Below are positions 29,783 through 39,146 of a DNA stretch of 42,572 bases, one piece after another; positions within the stretch are counted from its first letter, which is position 1, and each line of letters begins with the position of its first letter. The notes beneath the pieces were generated by a model. The model was not told where the DNA came from. It made no database searches and saw only the letters and a list, made by a program, of their open reading frames with translations. Where the stretch lies: NCBI GenBank assembly GCA_030655355.1, contig JAURVS010000090.1, forward strand, positions 1-42,572, given 5' to 3'. A program made the translations under genes and the position numbers. The DNA is from Sphingopyxis sp. (lineage in GTDB: Bacteria > Pseudomonadota > Alphaproteobacteria > Sphingomonadales > Sphingomonadaceae).

Positions 29783-29871
29783 GCGTGTCTTAGCGAAGCT
29801 AAACTGCCCGCTCGTAAGGCAACTTTGGACCCGATCATCGGTTTCTCGGACATCAACCGATGGAGATGAAC

Positions 29872-30048
29872 ATGAGCATTGAAGGCAAAGCGAAAGAAGC
29901 CGCCGGCTATGTGAAGGAAGAGCTCAACGAAAAGGGTGATTCCGCCGAAGCCAAGCGCAAGGCCCAGGAAGGCCGCGACCTCCGCAACGAAGGGCGCATC
30001 GAAGACGGCAAGGCGCCCAAGCCCGGAACGCCCGGCAGCGACACCTAA
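29872..30048 (+). CDS. CsbD family stress-response protein
   Basis: MSIEGKAKEAAGYVKEELNEKGDSAEAKRKAQEGRDLRNEGRIEDGKAPKPGTPGSDT; CsbD-like composition and motif. The ORF track starts 12 nt upstream. Confidence 0.8.
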   Translation: MSIEGKAKEAAGYVKEELNEKGDSAEAKRKAQEGRDLRNEGRIEDGKAPKPGTPGSDT

Positions 30049-30073
30049 TCCTCCCTCCCAGCCATGGGAACCT

Positions 30074-30099
30074 AGGACCCGCCTCTGCGGGTCCTTTTT
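30074..30099 (+). terminator. Rho-independent terminator after csbD
   Basis: AGGACCCGC-ctct-GCGGGTCCT followed by TTTTT; perfect 9-bp stem. Confidence 0.9.
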
Positions 30100-30177
30100 C
30101 GTTCCGCATTCCAACAATCGAAAAAACTGCATCGAAACGCAGCCATTGCTGTCGAACCACCAATCTGGTCGACTAGG

Positions 30178-30675
30178 TTACCGCGATTTCGCTTTCGATC
30201 GGCGAGCGCGGCCCGGCTGCTGCGCCGCAAGTCTTCGCGCATTGGCTTTCACCTGTCGGCTGAACGGAGCCAAGGACGCGGATCCGATTTCCGCCGACGC
30301 TTCGGCTGATCGAACAATCAGCGCCGCATTGCGCTCTACAAGGTCCAGCCATTCCGCAAACGTCGGCGGACGCCCCCGCATCGCCATCGCGCCGAGATGT
30401 CGCATATGACGCTGCCAACGAGACTGGTTGTCCCAGATCAGCGTCGCCGCGTCCGAAGCGGCGCGAGATGCGGCCTCCACTTTTTCAGGGACCATACGAC
30501 CGAGTTCGCCATAATCGGCTGCCCAAGGTGATCGAGCGGCCTCGCTCATGATAGCGCCGCGTGCCACGATCACATCGCCAGCACCGCTAACTGTCTCGAT
30601 CGCCTCGATGCCAGTCGCCTGCGCGGATGCCCCCGCCGCCGCGAGGCGGCGCCATTGCCCGATCATGTCAAACAT
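30178..30675 (-). CDS. phasin family-like protein
   Basis: Start at MFDMIGQWRRLAAAGASAQATGIEAIETVSGAGDVIVARGAIMSEA; helical phasin-type sequence with a basic Ala-rich tail. Confidence 0.65.
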   Translation of the reverse strand: MFDMIGQWRRLAAAGASAQATGIEAIETVSGAGDVIVARGAIMSEAARSPWAADYGELGRMVPEKVEAASRAASDAATLIWDNQSRWQRHMRHLGAMAMRGRPPTFAEWLDLVERNAALIVRSAEASAEIGSASLAPFSRQVKANARRLAAQQPGRARRSKAKSR

Positions 30676-30865
30676 CGTTCGTCGCTGTCTTCTGGCTTTC
30701 GGCAAGCGCAGCAGCTTCGATCAGGCTTTGTCCGGTGCGGGCGGCGGCGTCGGCCGTCAGCGTCATCGCGACGCCGTCGGGTCCGTCGAGCAGCACAAGA
30801 CCGTTCTCGGCGCTCGCGATCCCCGGTTCGCTCTCGGGCTGCGGTTCATTGGAAGGCATGCTCAT
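30668..30865 (-). CDS. small protein of unknown function (65 aa)
   Basis: MSMPSNEPQPESEPGIASAENGLVLLDGPDGVAMTLTADAAARTGQSLIEAAALAESQKTATNDV. Its ATG overlaps the upstream Crp/Fnr stop (ATGA), and it overlaps the downstream phasin start. Confidence 0.7.
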   Translation of the reverse strand: MSMPSNEPQPESEPGIASAENGLVLLDGPDGVAMTLTADAAARTGQSLIEAAALAESQKTATNDV

Positions 30866-31611
30866 GATGTTTTCGGCCTTTTCACGGAGGGGAGACGCTC
30901 GTCGTCGGCGATATAAAGATAGGCGGGATTGAACTGGCCGCGCGTCGCAAGCCGTACGGGATCGAGGATTTCGACTAGCGAGGAACGGAAGATGCAGATC
31001 TGTTCCTCGCGAAGCTGGCGCATGACCCGGTTCACATGGACCGTCGTCAGCCCGCAGATTTCGGCTAGATCGGCCTGCGTCAGCCCGAGGGCAAACCGCC
31101 GGCCATCGCTCAGTCCTGCTGAAAACAACCGCGCATTGGCCTCGCAAAGGAAATGGGCGATCCGTCCCACCGCGTCGAGCCGGCCGAGACGAAAGAGCCA
31201 AGCGCGGTGAATGGCCGCATCGAGCAATGTCGCGAACCAGAGCTTTCGCGTAAGACCGGGCATTTCGACCATGATCGCCTCCAGTTCCGTATGCGGAACG
31301 AGCGCGACAGTCGCCGCTGTCAGCGTTGCGACATCATGATCGAGGACTTTCAAAGGGAAGGCGTGAAGGTCGAGAAAATCCCCCGGAAGGTGGATCGCGA
31401 CGAGTTGGCGAAGACCGTTCCGGTCGTCGAGATAACGCGACATCACCCCTTCAATCAGGAGCGTGCTCACCTCGAGCGGCTCGCCCGCGCGCGCCAGCAA
31501 AGTTCGCGGCTCGAGCGTCCTGACCTCGCTGATCGCGACCTCGAGCCGCGCGCGCTCCTCGGCAGTGAGGCTGACGCCGCGCCTGTCTCTTAAAAACCGT
31601 TCGGTGAACAT
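30862..31611 (-). CDS. Crp/Fnr family transcriptional regulator
   Basis: MFTERFLRDRRGVSLTAEERARL... cyclic-nucleotide-like domain (LIEGVMSRYLDDRNGLRQLVAIHLPGDFLDLHAF) and HTH (LGLTQADLAEICGLTTVHVNRVMRQLREE). The ORF extends to 31719. Confidence 0.88.
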   Translation of the reverse strand: MFTERFLRDRRGVSLTAEERARLEVAISEVRTLEPRTLLARAGEPLEVSTLLIEGVMSRYLDDRNGLRQLVAIHLPGDFLDLHAFPLKVLDHDVATLTAATVALVPHTELEAIMVEMPGLTRKLWFATLLDAAIHRAWLFRLGRLDAVGRIAHFLCEANARLFSAGLSDGRRFALGLTQADLAEICGLTTVHVNRVMRQLREEQICIFRSSLVEILDPVRLATRGQFNPAYLYIADDERLPSVKRPKTS

Positions 31612-31860
31612 CTTTGACGGTCCTTGCAGGGTTGGAAGTGCATCAGGCGTCGAACACCTCGCCGTCCCTCCAACGGGCAACAGCCACGCATGTTGCATCG
31701 CGGCGCCGCCAATCGTCATGATGCAGGTTAATTTCGGCTTGGAGACGGCAACCAGCCTGCTGCGTCGATGGTTGAGTGAGAACGCACCGCAGCGTTGCGG
31801 CGCCTCGGCCGCGCGCGGCGTACCGCCGCTCCCTTATATTCAACAGATCGGTAACTCGAC

Positions 31861-34068
31861 ATGGCCAACAAAAGCAAAACGCCTGGCGCCAAGACGGCGG
31901 CAGGCATCGCCGCCGCCGATATCGCTGGCGAAAGCCCCCAGAAGATCGGCGCCATCCCTTCAGATGCCCCGATCACCTTCAGCTTTTCCGACACGCAGGG
32001 AGATGGCGGCGAGACGCATCAAGTCGCCGAGGGCGATGTCGCGGTGCTGACCACCCAGCATGGCACGCCGGTCGCGGACGACCAGAACAGCCTGAAGCAG
32101 GGACAGCGCGGACCGACGTTGCTCGAAGATTTCCACTTCCGCGAAAAAATCTTCCACTTCGATCACGAGCGCATCCCCGAGCGCGTCGTTCACGCGCGCG
32201 GCTATGGCGCGCACGGCTTTTTCGAACTCACCGACAGCCTTGCCGACGTGAGCCGCGCCGATATCTTTCAGCGCGTCGGCGAGCGCACCCCCGCTTTTGT
32301 CCGCTTCTCAACCGTCGCCGGATCGAAGGGCAGCTTCGATCTCGCGCGCGACGTGCGCGGTTTCGCGGTCAAGCTTTACACGCAGGAAGGCAATTGGGAC
32401 ATTGTCGGCAACAACATCCCCGTTTTCTTCATTCAGGACGCGATCAAATTCCCCGATCTCGTTCACTCGGTGAAGCCCGAACCCGACCGCGCTTTTCCGC
32501 AGGCTGCCTCGGCGCACGACAATTTCTGGGATTTCATCAGCCTGATGCCCGAAAGCTTCCACATGATCATGTGGACAATGTCCGATCGTGCGATCCCGCG
32601 ATCATTCCGGACGATGGAAGGCTTTGGCGTTCATACTTTCCGCCTGATCGACGCCAAGGGCAAATCGACTTTCGTCAAATTCCACTGGAAGCCCAAGCAG
32701 GGCCTGCAGTCGGTGGTGTGGAACGAAGCGGTCAAAATCAACGGTGCGGACCCCGATTTCCATCGCCGCGACTTGTGGGACGCCATCAACAGCGGCGATT
32801 TTCCTGAATGGGAGCTCGGCGTTCAGCTGTTCGACGATGACTTCGCCGACAGCTTTGACTTCGATGTGCTCGACGCAACCAAGCTGATCCCCGAGGAACT
32901 GGTCCCGATCCGTATCGTCGGCCGCCTCGTGCTCGACCGCGTCGTCGACAATTTCTTCGCCGAGACCGAGCAGGTCGCGTTCATGACGCAAAATGTCCCG
33001 CCGGGTGTCGACTTCTCGAATGACCCGCTGCTCCAGGGCCGCAATTTCTCCTATCTCGACACGCAGATCAAACGTCTGGGAAGCACCAACTTTACGCATA
33101 TCCCGATCAACGCGCCGAAGTGCCCGATGGCGCACTTTCAGCAGGACGGCCATATGGCGATGCGAAACCCCGTCGGCCGAGTGAACTACGAGCCGAACAG
33201 CTGGGGTCCAACGCAAGGCGGCCCGCGCGAGGATCCGGTGCGCGGGTTCCGGAGCTTTGAGGAAGAAGCCGATGGACCCAAGCAGCGTACACGCTCGGAG
33301 AGCTTTGCCGATCATTATAGCCAGGCGCGGCAATTCTTCGTCAGTCAGACGCCGATCGAGCAAAAACATATCGGTGACGCGCTGGTGTTCGAACTGTCGA
33401 AGGTCGAGCGCCCTGATATCCGATCGCGCACCGTCTCGCACCTGCGCAACATCGACGAGGGTCTCGCTGCAACGGTCGCCGACGGCCTCGGCCTGCCGCT
33501 TCCCGATGCGGCCCCCGCAGCGCGGAAGCCGATCGCCGACCTGCCCGTCTCCGACCCGCTCAGCATTGTCAAAAATGGACCGGGCAGCTTCAAGGGACGA
33601 AAGCTTGGCATTCTAATGAGCGACGGCGCCGACCCGGCGATCTTCAAAGCGCTGCTTAAGGCTCTCGACACCGAAGGCGGGGTCTATGACGTGGTCGCGC
33701 CTAAGATCGGCGGCGTCACGCTATCTGACGGAACCAAAGTCGGAGCAAAGCACAAAATCGATGGCGGCCCGTCGGTGCTGTTCGATGCGGTTGCAATCCT
33801 CGTCTCGGAAGAGGGCGCTGCCACACTCGCGGCGGATGCGGCGGCCAAGGATTTCGTCAGCGATGCCTTCGCTCACTGCAAGTTTATTGGCATCACAGCC
33901 GAGGCCGAGGCGATCTTTGCAGCCGCCGGTCTTGCCGACGATCTTGACGAAGCCTGCATTGCACTCACCAAGGCCGGGGATGCCAGCACCTTCATCGAAG
34001 CGTGCCGCGCACTCCGCCATTGGCCGCGCGAACTTAAGGTCGACCTTGATGCGAAGCCGAAGGCCTGA
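31861..34068 (+). CDS. katE: large-subunit catalase (HPII/KatE-like) with C-terminal GATase-like domain
   Basis: 735 aa; [82 protein letters not shown]-terminal [28 protein letters not shown]. Confidence 0.95.
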   Translation: MANKSKTPGAKTAAGIAAADIAGESPQKIGAIPSDAPITFSFSDTQGDGGETHQVAEGDVAVLTTQHGTPVADDQNSLKQGQRGPTLLEDFHFREKIFHFDHERIPERVVHARGYGAHGFFELTDSLADVSRADIFQRVGERTPAFVRFSTVAGSKGSFDLARDVRGFAVKLYTQEGNWDIVGNNIPVFFIQDAIKFPDLVHSVKPEPDRAFPQAASAHDNFWDFISLMPESFHMIMWTMSDRAIPRSFRTMEGFGVHTFRLIDAKGKSTFVKFHWKPKQGLQSVVWNEAVKINGADPDFHRRDLWDAINSGDFPEWELGVQLFDDDFADSFDFDVLDATKLIPEELVPIRIVGRLVLDRVVDNFFAETEQVAFMTQNVPPGVDFSNDPLLQGRNFSYLDTQIKRLGSTNFTHIPINAPKCPMAHFQQDGHMAMRNPVGRVNYEPNSWGPTQGGPREDPVRGFRSFEEEADGPKQRTRSESFADHYSQARQFFVSQTPIEQKHIGDALVFELSKVERPDIRSRTVSHLRNIDEGLAATVADGLGLPLPDAAPAARKPIADLPVSDPLSIVKNGPGSFKGRKLGILMSDGADPAIFKALLKALDTEGGVYDVVAPKIGGVTLSDGTKVGAKHKIDGGPSVLFDAVAILVSEEGAATLAADAAAKDFVSDAFAHCKFIGITAEAEAIFAAAGLADDLDEACIALTKAGDASTFIEACRALRHWPRELKVDLDAKPKA

Positions 34069-35001
34069 TTAGCGGCGAAGGGGTGCCTTTCGGGCGAGGT
34101 CGTTGCGAATGGTGGTCGCCGCCACGCCGCCCTCGCCCATCGCATGGCTGATCTGGTCTAGCCCGAGCACAACGTCCCCCGCCGCATAGAGGCCGGGGAC
34201 GTTCGTGCGCTGGTGCGCGTCGACGATCAGGCACCCCTCGTCTGACATTTCAGCGCCAACTTCGCGCGCAAGCTCCGACCTGATGTCGGAACCGAGCGCA
34301 GGGTATAAGCTGTCGACGCGTATCGACGCCCCTTCGATATCGAGCCGCAGGCCATCCTCCTCGAGCACCGCGGCGTCGCACACGCCGACGATCTGGACAC
34401 CGGCGTCGTGCAGGTCGGCCCTCTGCTCATCGCTGAGCTCATGCCCGCCCTCGGGCGCCACAAGACCGATGTCCTGGGTGTAACCGCGCAGGAAAAGCGC
34501 CTCATTAGTACCCCGCTCACCGGTACCCAGCACCGCGATACGCTTGTCCGTCACTTCATAACCGTCGCAGATCGGGCAGTAGCGCAGCCGACCTTCGGCG
34601 AGCGCGCGGGCATGGTCGGCAGCACCGATCATGGGAGGCCGCCGGTTGACCACGCCCGTCGCGAGCAGAACCGTGCGCGCGCGAAACGCCGCGCTGCCGG
34701 AAAGCGCCTCAAACCCGTCCGGCCCAAGCGAAAGAGTGTCGACCCGAGCCGATCGAAGCTGCGTTCCGTAGAGGCCCGCTTGCTCGCGCATCCGCGACAG
34801 CAGCGCGGAGCCCGATATGCCTTCGGGAAAGCCCGCATGATTGCGAGTCAGCGGGATCAGTTCGGCACGGCTATCGCCGGAATCGACGACGAGCACGGAG
34901 AGGTGGAAACGCGCGAGATAGATGGCGGCGGTCAGCCCCGCAGGGCCACCCCCAATGACCAGGCAGTCATAAGTCACATCGCTCAATGTCGCATCCTGCA
35001 T
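34069..35001 (-). CDS. thioredoxin-reductase-like NAD(P)/FAD oxidoreductase
   Basis: Start at MQDATLSDVTYDCLVIGGGPAGLTAAIYLARFHLSVLVVD; YCPICDGYEVTDKRIAVLGTGERG (CPICD), GLYAAGDVVLGLDQISHAMGEGGVAATTIRNDL. Confidence 0.92.
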   Translation of the reverse strand: MQDATLSDVTYDCLVIGGGPAGLTAAIYLARFHLSVLVVDSGDSRAELIPLTRNHAGFPEGISGSALLSRMREQAGLYGTQLRSARVDTLSLGPDGFEALSGSAAFRARTVLLATGVVNRRPPMIGAADHARALAEGRLRYCPICDGYEVTDKRIAVLGTGERGTNEALFLRGYTQDIGLVAPEGGHELSDEQRADLHDAGVQIVGVCDAAVLEEDGLRLDIEGASIRVDSLYPALGSDIRSELAREVGAEMSDEGCLIVDAHQRTNVPGLYAAGDVVLGLDQISHAMGEGGVAATTIRNDLARKAPLRR

Positions 35002-35035
35002 CAAATCTCCTCGGCCATTGGCCATCTTGCCGCAA

Positions 35036-35995
35036 TCAATCCCGGCGCGGTGCGGGATAGACCACGGCGTCGCTCTGCTTCTCAGGCCGGATGTAGATCG
35101 AACTGATCCGCGGTTCAGCCGCCTTGAGCTCGGCCTCCATCTCTTCGATGAGCGTTTCGGCGCGTCCCATCGACAGCGCGTCATCAAAATCGGCACTGAC
35201 AGCAACAAAGACCGCATCGGGAGATGTGTGGATCGTGCGGACATGATTGACGGCCGTTATCTCGGCGCGGCGCCCCAGTATTTCCCAGATCGCGCCGACG
35301 AGGTGCGGATCGGCGCTTTCGCCGATGAGCAGGCCCTTCGCCTCGCGCGCAAGCAGAACCGCGACCGCGGCGAGCACTCCGCCGATCGCGATCGAGGCCA
35401 TGCCGTCGTAGCGCGCGTCGCCGGTGGCATGGCTGATCCACACGCCAGCTGCGGCGATCATGAGTCCGGCCAGCGCAGCGCTGTCCTCGAAAAGAACGAT
35501 GAAGCCAGCCGGGTCCTTCGAGCGTTTGATCGCCTTCCACCATCCCTGCCCGCCGCGCCCGGCGTTGAACTCGCGAACCGCAATACCCCAAGACGTGCCC
35601 TCGAGCAGGAAAGCGAAGCCGAGCACCACATAGTTGATCGTCGGATCGCGTAGCGGTTCGGGATCGATGATATGGCTCCACCCCTCGTAAATCGACACGC
35701 CCGCCCCGATCGCAAAGATCAGGATCGCCACGACGAACGCCCAGAAATAGAGCTCGCGGCCGTAACCGAAAGGATGAAAGGCGTCGGGCGGACGCTTCGC
35801 GCGCGACTGACCGTAGAGCAGCAGCATCTGGTTTCCGCTGTCGACGAGCGAATGGACGCCCTCGGTGAGCATCGACGACGATCCGCTGATGCCGGCTGCG
35901 ACGAATTTCGCCACCGCGATGCCGAGATTGGCGAACAACGCGCCGTAAAGCACAATGTTCGCTTTCATGTGGCGATAGGCGTCGGCCGTCTGCAT
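35036..35995 (-). CDS. cation diffusion facilitator family transporter
   Basis: 319 aa; MLTEGVHSLVDSGNQMLLLYG, RPPDAFHPFGYGRELYFWAFVVAILIFAIGAGVSIYEG. Confidence 0.92.
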   Translation of the reverse strand: MQTADAYRHMKANIVLYGALFANLGIAVAKFVAAGISGSSSMLTEGVHSLVDSGNQMLLLYGQSRAKRPPDAFHPFGYGRELYFWAFVVAILIFAIGAGVSIYEGWSHIIDPEPLRDPTINYVVLGFAFLLEGTSWGIAVREFNAGRGGQGWWKAIKRSKDPAGFIVLFEDSAALAGLMIAAAGVWISHATGDARYDGMASIAIGGVLAAVAVLLAREAKGLLIGESADPHLVGAIWEILGRRAEITAVNHVRTIHTSPDAVFVAVSADFDDALSMGRAETLIEEMEAELKAAEPRISSIYIRPEKQSDAVVYPAPRRD

Positions 35996-36360
35996 GATGT
36001 TCCGATCGGAGTGAACGGGGAAGACTTACCCGACAGAAGCGATCGCCCCGCCACTCGGTTCCTCAATAGCGGTCAAGCAGCCTTTCCCCTGTCGGCACGG
36101 TGAGCCGCTCTCTCCCCTCCGCGCATCTCGACACAATCTTCGTAAACGTCTCGTCCATCGATCCTGTTCCGATCGGGTGTGCCCCAGCCAGATCCGACAG
36201 GACGACAATCTCCGAACGGCCGGAACGGCGCGCGCGTTGCCGAGATTGATCGAGATTAAATCGAATATTTCTGCGTCACTCCATTTTACCCGGACGATAC
36301 CGAAACCATGTCACGCCTCGCGGGTTCGAAAGCGGAGGCCACGCAGGAAAAAGATCTGGT

Positions 36361-37047
36361 ATGGAATTGTTGAGCGCGGAATTGCTCTGGCCGATCTTGG
36401 GCGCGATCATCGCGGGTGCGGTCATAGGCGCAGAACGCGAATATCGTGCAAGCCCGGCGGGCCTTCGCACCCATATTCTGGTCAGCCTCTCGTGCTGCCT
36501 CCTGATGCTGTCGGCGGTACACCAGATGGCTTGGCTGAACGACGCGCCGCTCGAGGTGGTGCGCATCGATCCGGTACGAATGGCGCACGGCGTCCTCACC
36601 GGCATCGGCTTCCTGTGCGGCGGCGTCATTTTCCGCGAGGGTCTGAATGTCCGCGGGCTGACCACGGCGGCATCGCTGTGGATGACCGCGACGCTCGGCA
36701 TCCTGTTCGGCATCGGCTTTTACGAACTGGCGATCTTTGGCGCAGCGGCGACCGTGCTCGTACTCGCCGCGGTGACGATCACCGAGCGGCATGCCCCGCA
36801 GCGCCGCGTCGTGCATCTCAAGACACGCTATGCGAGGTCGGCAGCCGTCACGAGCCGGGCGTTCGACGCCCTGCTCGCCAATCATGGCCTGCGCTCGATC
36901 ACGACCGAGCAGAGCCTTGCGGACGGGGTGATCGAATATGGGGCGATAGCCGATGGCTATGACGAAGAGCGCGGCGAGCGGCTCGCCGCGGCGCTATCGA
37001 ACGACCCCGATGTACAGGGTTTCGAGATCAGGCCGCAGCAGGCCTAG
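36361..37047 (+). CDS. MgtC/SapB family protein
   Basis: 228 aa; ILGAIIAGAVIGAEREYRASPAGLRTHILVSLSCCLLML, GVLTGIGFLCGGVIFREG, VRGLTTAASLWMTATLGI. Confidence 0.93.
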   Translation: MELLSAELLWPILGAIIAGAVIGAEREYRASPAGLRTHILVSLSCCLLMLSAVHQMAWLNDAPLEVVRIDPVRMAHGVLTGIGFLCGGVIFREGLNVRGLTTAASLWMTATLGILFGIGFYELAIFGAAATVLVLAAVTITERHAPQRRVVHLKTRYARSAAVTSRAFDALLANHGLRSITTEQSLADGVIEYGAIADGYDEERGERLAAALSNDPDVQGFEIRPQQA

Positions 37048-37061
37048 CCGCGCCTAAACGA

Positions 37062-37241
37062 TCAGCGAATACCGAGATATTCGCGGACGTGGGCGGGACA
37101 GGTGCCGACCGCATCGACCGCCTCGCGAAGTTCAGCCTCCCCGACTGCGAGACGAACGCTCCAGCCAATGACCGACTGTTCTTCACCCAAATCGATCCGG
37201 TCGTCGCCGGATGCCTGCAAATTACATTGCGCGTCGGTCAT
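37062..37241 (-). CDS. DUF3606-like small protein (59 aa)
   Basis: Minus-strand translation MTDAQCNLQASGDDRIDLGEEQSVIGWSVRLAVGEAELREAVDAVGTCPAHVREYLGIR. One residue below the apparent minimum length of the supplied ORF track, so it is absent there. Confidence 0.7.
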   Translation of the reverse strand: MTDAQCNLQASGDDRIDLGEEQSVIGWSVRLAVGEAELREAVDAVGTCPAHVREYLGIR

Positions 37242-37412
37242 ATCGTGTTCCTTTACGATGCTTGCCGATCAACGCCCCTTTCGCCCGCAAGTTGCAGGCG
37301 CTGGTCGGGAACGACCAACGAGCCCGAGGCGTGTAGACAGCATGACCGATCCCGTCGCTCCCGCTTGCCGCGAGTCCGCCCGTCACTGGCTGCCGCCAGG
37401 AAGAAGGCCGCG

Positions 37413-38216
37413 ATGAAAATTGCCACCTATAATGTGAACGGGATCACTGGCCGCCTGCCCATCCTGCTGAAATGGCTGAATCTCGCCAAGCCCGACATTG
37501 TCTGCCTGCAGGAACTCAAGGCGCCGCAGGCAAGCTTTCCCGAACAGGCAATCAACGAGGCGGGTTATGACGCGATCTGGCACGGCCAAAGCCGCTGGAA
37601 CGGCGTCGCGATCCTCAGCCGTATCGGCGAGATCCACGAGACACGACGCGGCCTCCCCGGCGATCCGGATGACGAGCAAAGCCGCTACATCGAAGCTGCG
37701 GTCGGCGGCGTTTTGATCGCCGGGCTCTACCTACCTAACGGCAATCCCCGCCCCGGACCAAAATTCGACTATAAGCTCGCTTGGATGGAGCGGCTGCACG
37801 CCCATCTCGCCACGCTCGTCGATCTCAAGGCACCGGTGGTTGCGATCGGCGATTTCAACGTCATCCCGGCCGACGAGGATGTCTACAAACCCGAGCGCTG
37901 GAAGGACGATGCCCTGTTCGCGCCCGAAGCGAGGGCCGCTTTCCAGAAGCTGCTCGATCAGGGCTGGACCGACGCGATCCGCCACCTCCATCCCGACGAG
38001 ACGATCTACAGTTTCTGGCATTATTGGCGCAAATCGTTCGAACGAAACGCCGGCATCCGGATCGACCATCTGCTCCTCAATCAGGCCGCAGAAAAGCGCC
38101 TCAAGACTGCCGACGTCGACCTCCGCCCGCGCGGCTGGGAGAAGACCAGCGACCATACGCCGGTATGGATCGAGCTCGGCGATGCGCCGGTGAAAGGCAA
38201 GCGCAAGACGCGATAG
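37413..38216 (+). CDS. xthA: exodeoxyribonuclease III
   Basis: Start at MKIATYNVNGITGRLPILLKWLNLAKPDIVCLQELKA; VVAIGDFNVIPADEDVYKPERW, RIDHLLLNQAAE, GWEKTSDHTPVWIEL. Confidence 0.95.
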   Translation: MKIATYNVNGITGRLPILLKWLNLAKPDIVCLQELKAPQASFPEQAINEAGYDAIWHGQSRWNGVAILSRIGEIHETRRGLPGDPDDEQSRYIEAAVGGVLIAGLYLPNGNPRPGPKFDYKLAWMERLHAHLATLVDLKAPVVAIGDFNVIPADEDVYKPERWKDDALFAPEARAAFQKLLDQGWTDAIRHLHPDETIYSFWHYWRKSFERNAGIRIDHLLLNQAAEKRLKTADVDLRPRGWEKTSDHTPVWIELGDAPVKGKRKTR

Positions 38217-38393
38217 CAGCCCAGCAAATGCATTCGCGAGCGGCCTCTTTCGCCGGAACCGGGCTTTTCGCGCGAGATGTCGCGGGGCTTACATTTTTTC
38301 CCGATCGCGACCGACATCCAGATTGACGGATAGCGAGAGTGCCGACCCTATCGATGCACGCGCGCGAAAATCGATATAACATGGATCAACCGG

Positions 38394-38418
38394 GCAACTT
38401 TGGCTGTGCCCTCCCGTT
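38394..38418 (+). promoter_or_regulatory. candidate EcfG-type promoter GCAAC-N16-CGTT
   Basis: gcaac tttggctgtgccctcc cgtt, 23 nt before the ATG at 38442. One mismatch in the -35. Confidence 0.3.
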
Positions 38419-38441
38419 TCTTTATCGAAGAGGAGACAGTC

Positions 38442-38729
38442 ATGGCAACAGCAGCACAACCCCACAAGACATCGGGCTTCGGCAAGCTTGCAGGCGTCGC
38501 GGTGCTTGGCGCGCTCTATTGGTTCACCCGAAAGAGCGGCCCGAAATTTCCGAAGGACGACGATCATTCGGCGGCGTTTGCCGACAGCGAGACCGATCCC
38601 GAGAATTTCGACCAGACGCGTTCGGCCGGTCCTGACGGCATGCGTAGCGACGCGAGCCGCAGCTGGGACAGGGTCGATCAGGCGGCTGACGAATCCTTCC
38701 CGGCCAGCGATCCCCCAGCGACTTATTGA
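38442..38729 (+). CDS. small protein with one TM/hydrophobic segment and a DESFPASDPP C-terminal motif
   Basis: MATAAQPHKTSGFGKLAGVAVLGALYWFTRKSGPKFPKDDD...RVDQAADESFPASDPPATY; SD-like gaggag upstream. Confidence 0.75.
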   Translation: MATAAQPHKTSGFGKLAGVAVLGALYWFTRKSGPKFPKDDDHSAAFADSETDPENFDQTRSAGPDGMRSDASRSWDRVDQAADESFPASDPPATY

Positions 38730-38756
38730 GCCACGCCCGCCTCAGAGGAGACGATC

Positions 38757-39122
38757 ATGAGCAACACCACCCCCCGCGGATCGCCCAGCGATGCTCGCGA
38801 CGGCGAAAGCGACAAAGCCGCGACCCCAGGATCGCTGCCTCAAGCAAAGGTAACGGATCGCGACAATGTCGGGACCGCGAAGCCGGAAGATTATCCCAAA
38901 GCCGACCGCGAAGACGGCGATGTCACTACCGAAAGCAATCGCGGGCGCCGCGCCGACAAGCATGGCAGCGGCCCGGTCAGCGGTAGCGGCGCAGGCGCCG
39001 GAGGCGGGGGCAATCCCGAAGATTATGACGATGATGTGCAGGCGGGCGGCGGGCATAAGCCGATCCGGACCGAGAACGGTCCCAAGTCCGGAGCCGATGC
39101 TCCCGTAGGCGGCAGTCGATAA
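38757..39122 (+). CDS. low-complexity hydrophilic protein of unknown function
   Basis: 121 aa, rich in G/D/K/S, predicted disordered, with an upstream SD-like gaggag; follows the previous gene by 27 nt. Confidence 0.65.
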   Translation: MSNTTPRGSPSDARDGESDKAATPGSLPQAKVTDRDNVGTAKPEDYPKADREDGDVTTESNRGRRADKHGSGPVSGSGAGAGGGGNPEDYDDDVQAGGGHKPIRTENGPKSGADAPVGGSR

Positions 39123-39146
39123 AGCTAAATTTCCCGTTGCGCGCAG

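Noticed and set aside
31740-31861. EcfG-like promoter upstream of the catalase (gcaac...ggtt)
   Set aside because: At least two mismatches to the consensus; too weak to list as a feature without a matrix score.
36213-36238. CGAAC-N17-CGTT upstream of the MgtC gene
   Set aside because: One mismatch, but in a very GC/CG-repetitive stretch (ggcgcgcgcgtt) where chance matches are likely, and over 120 nt from the start codon. Kept only as a note.
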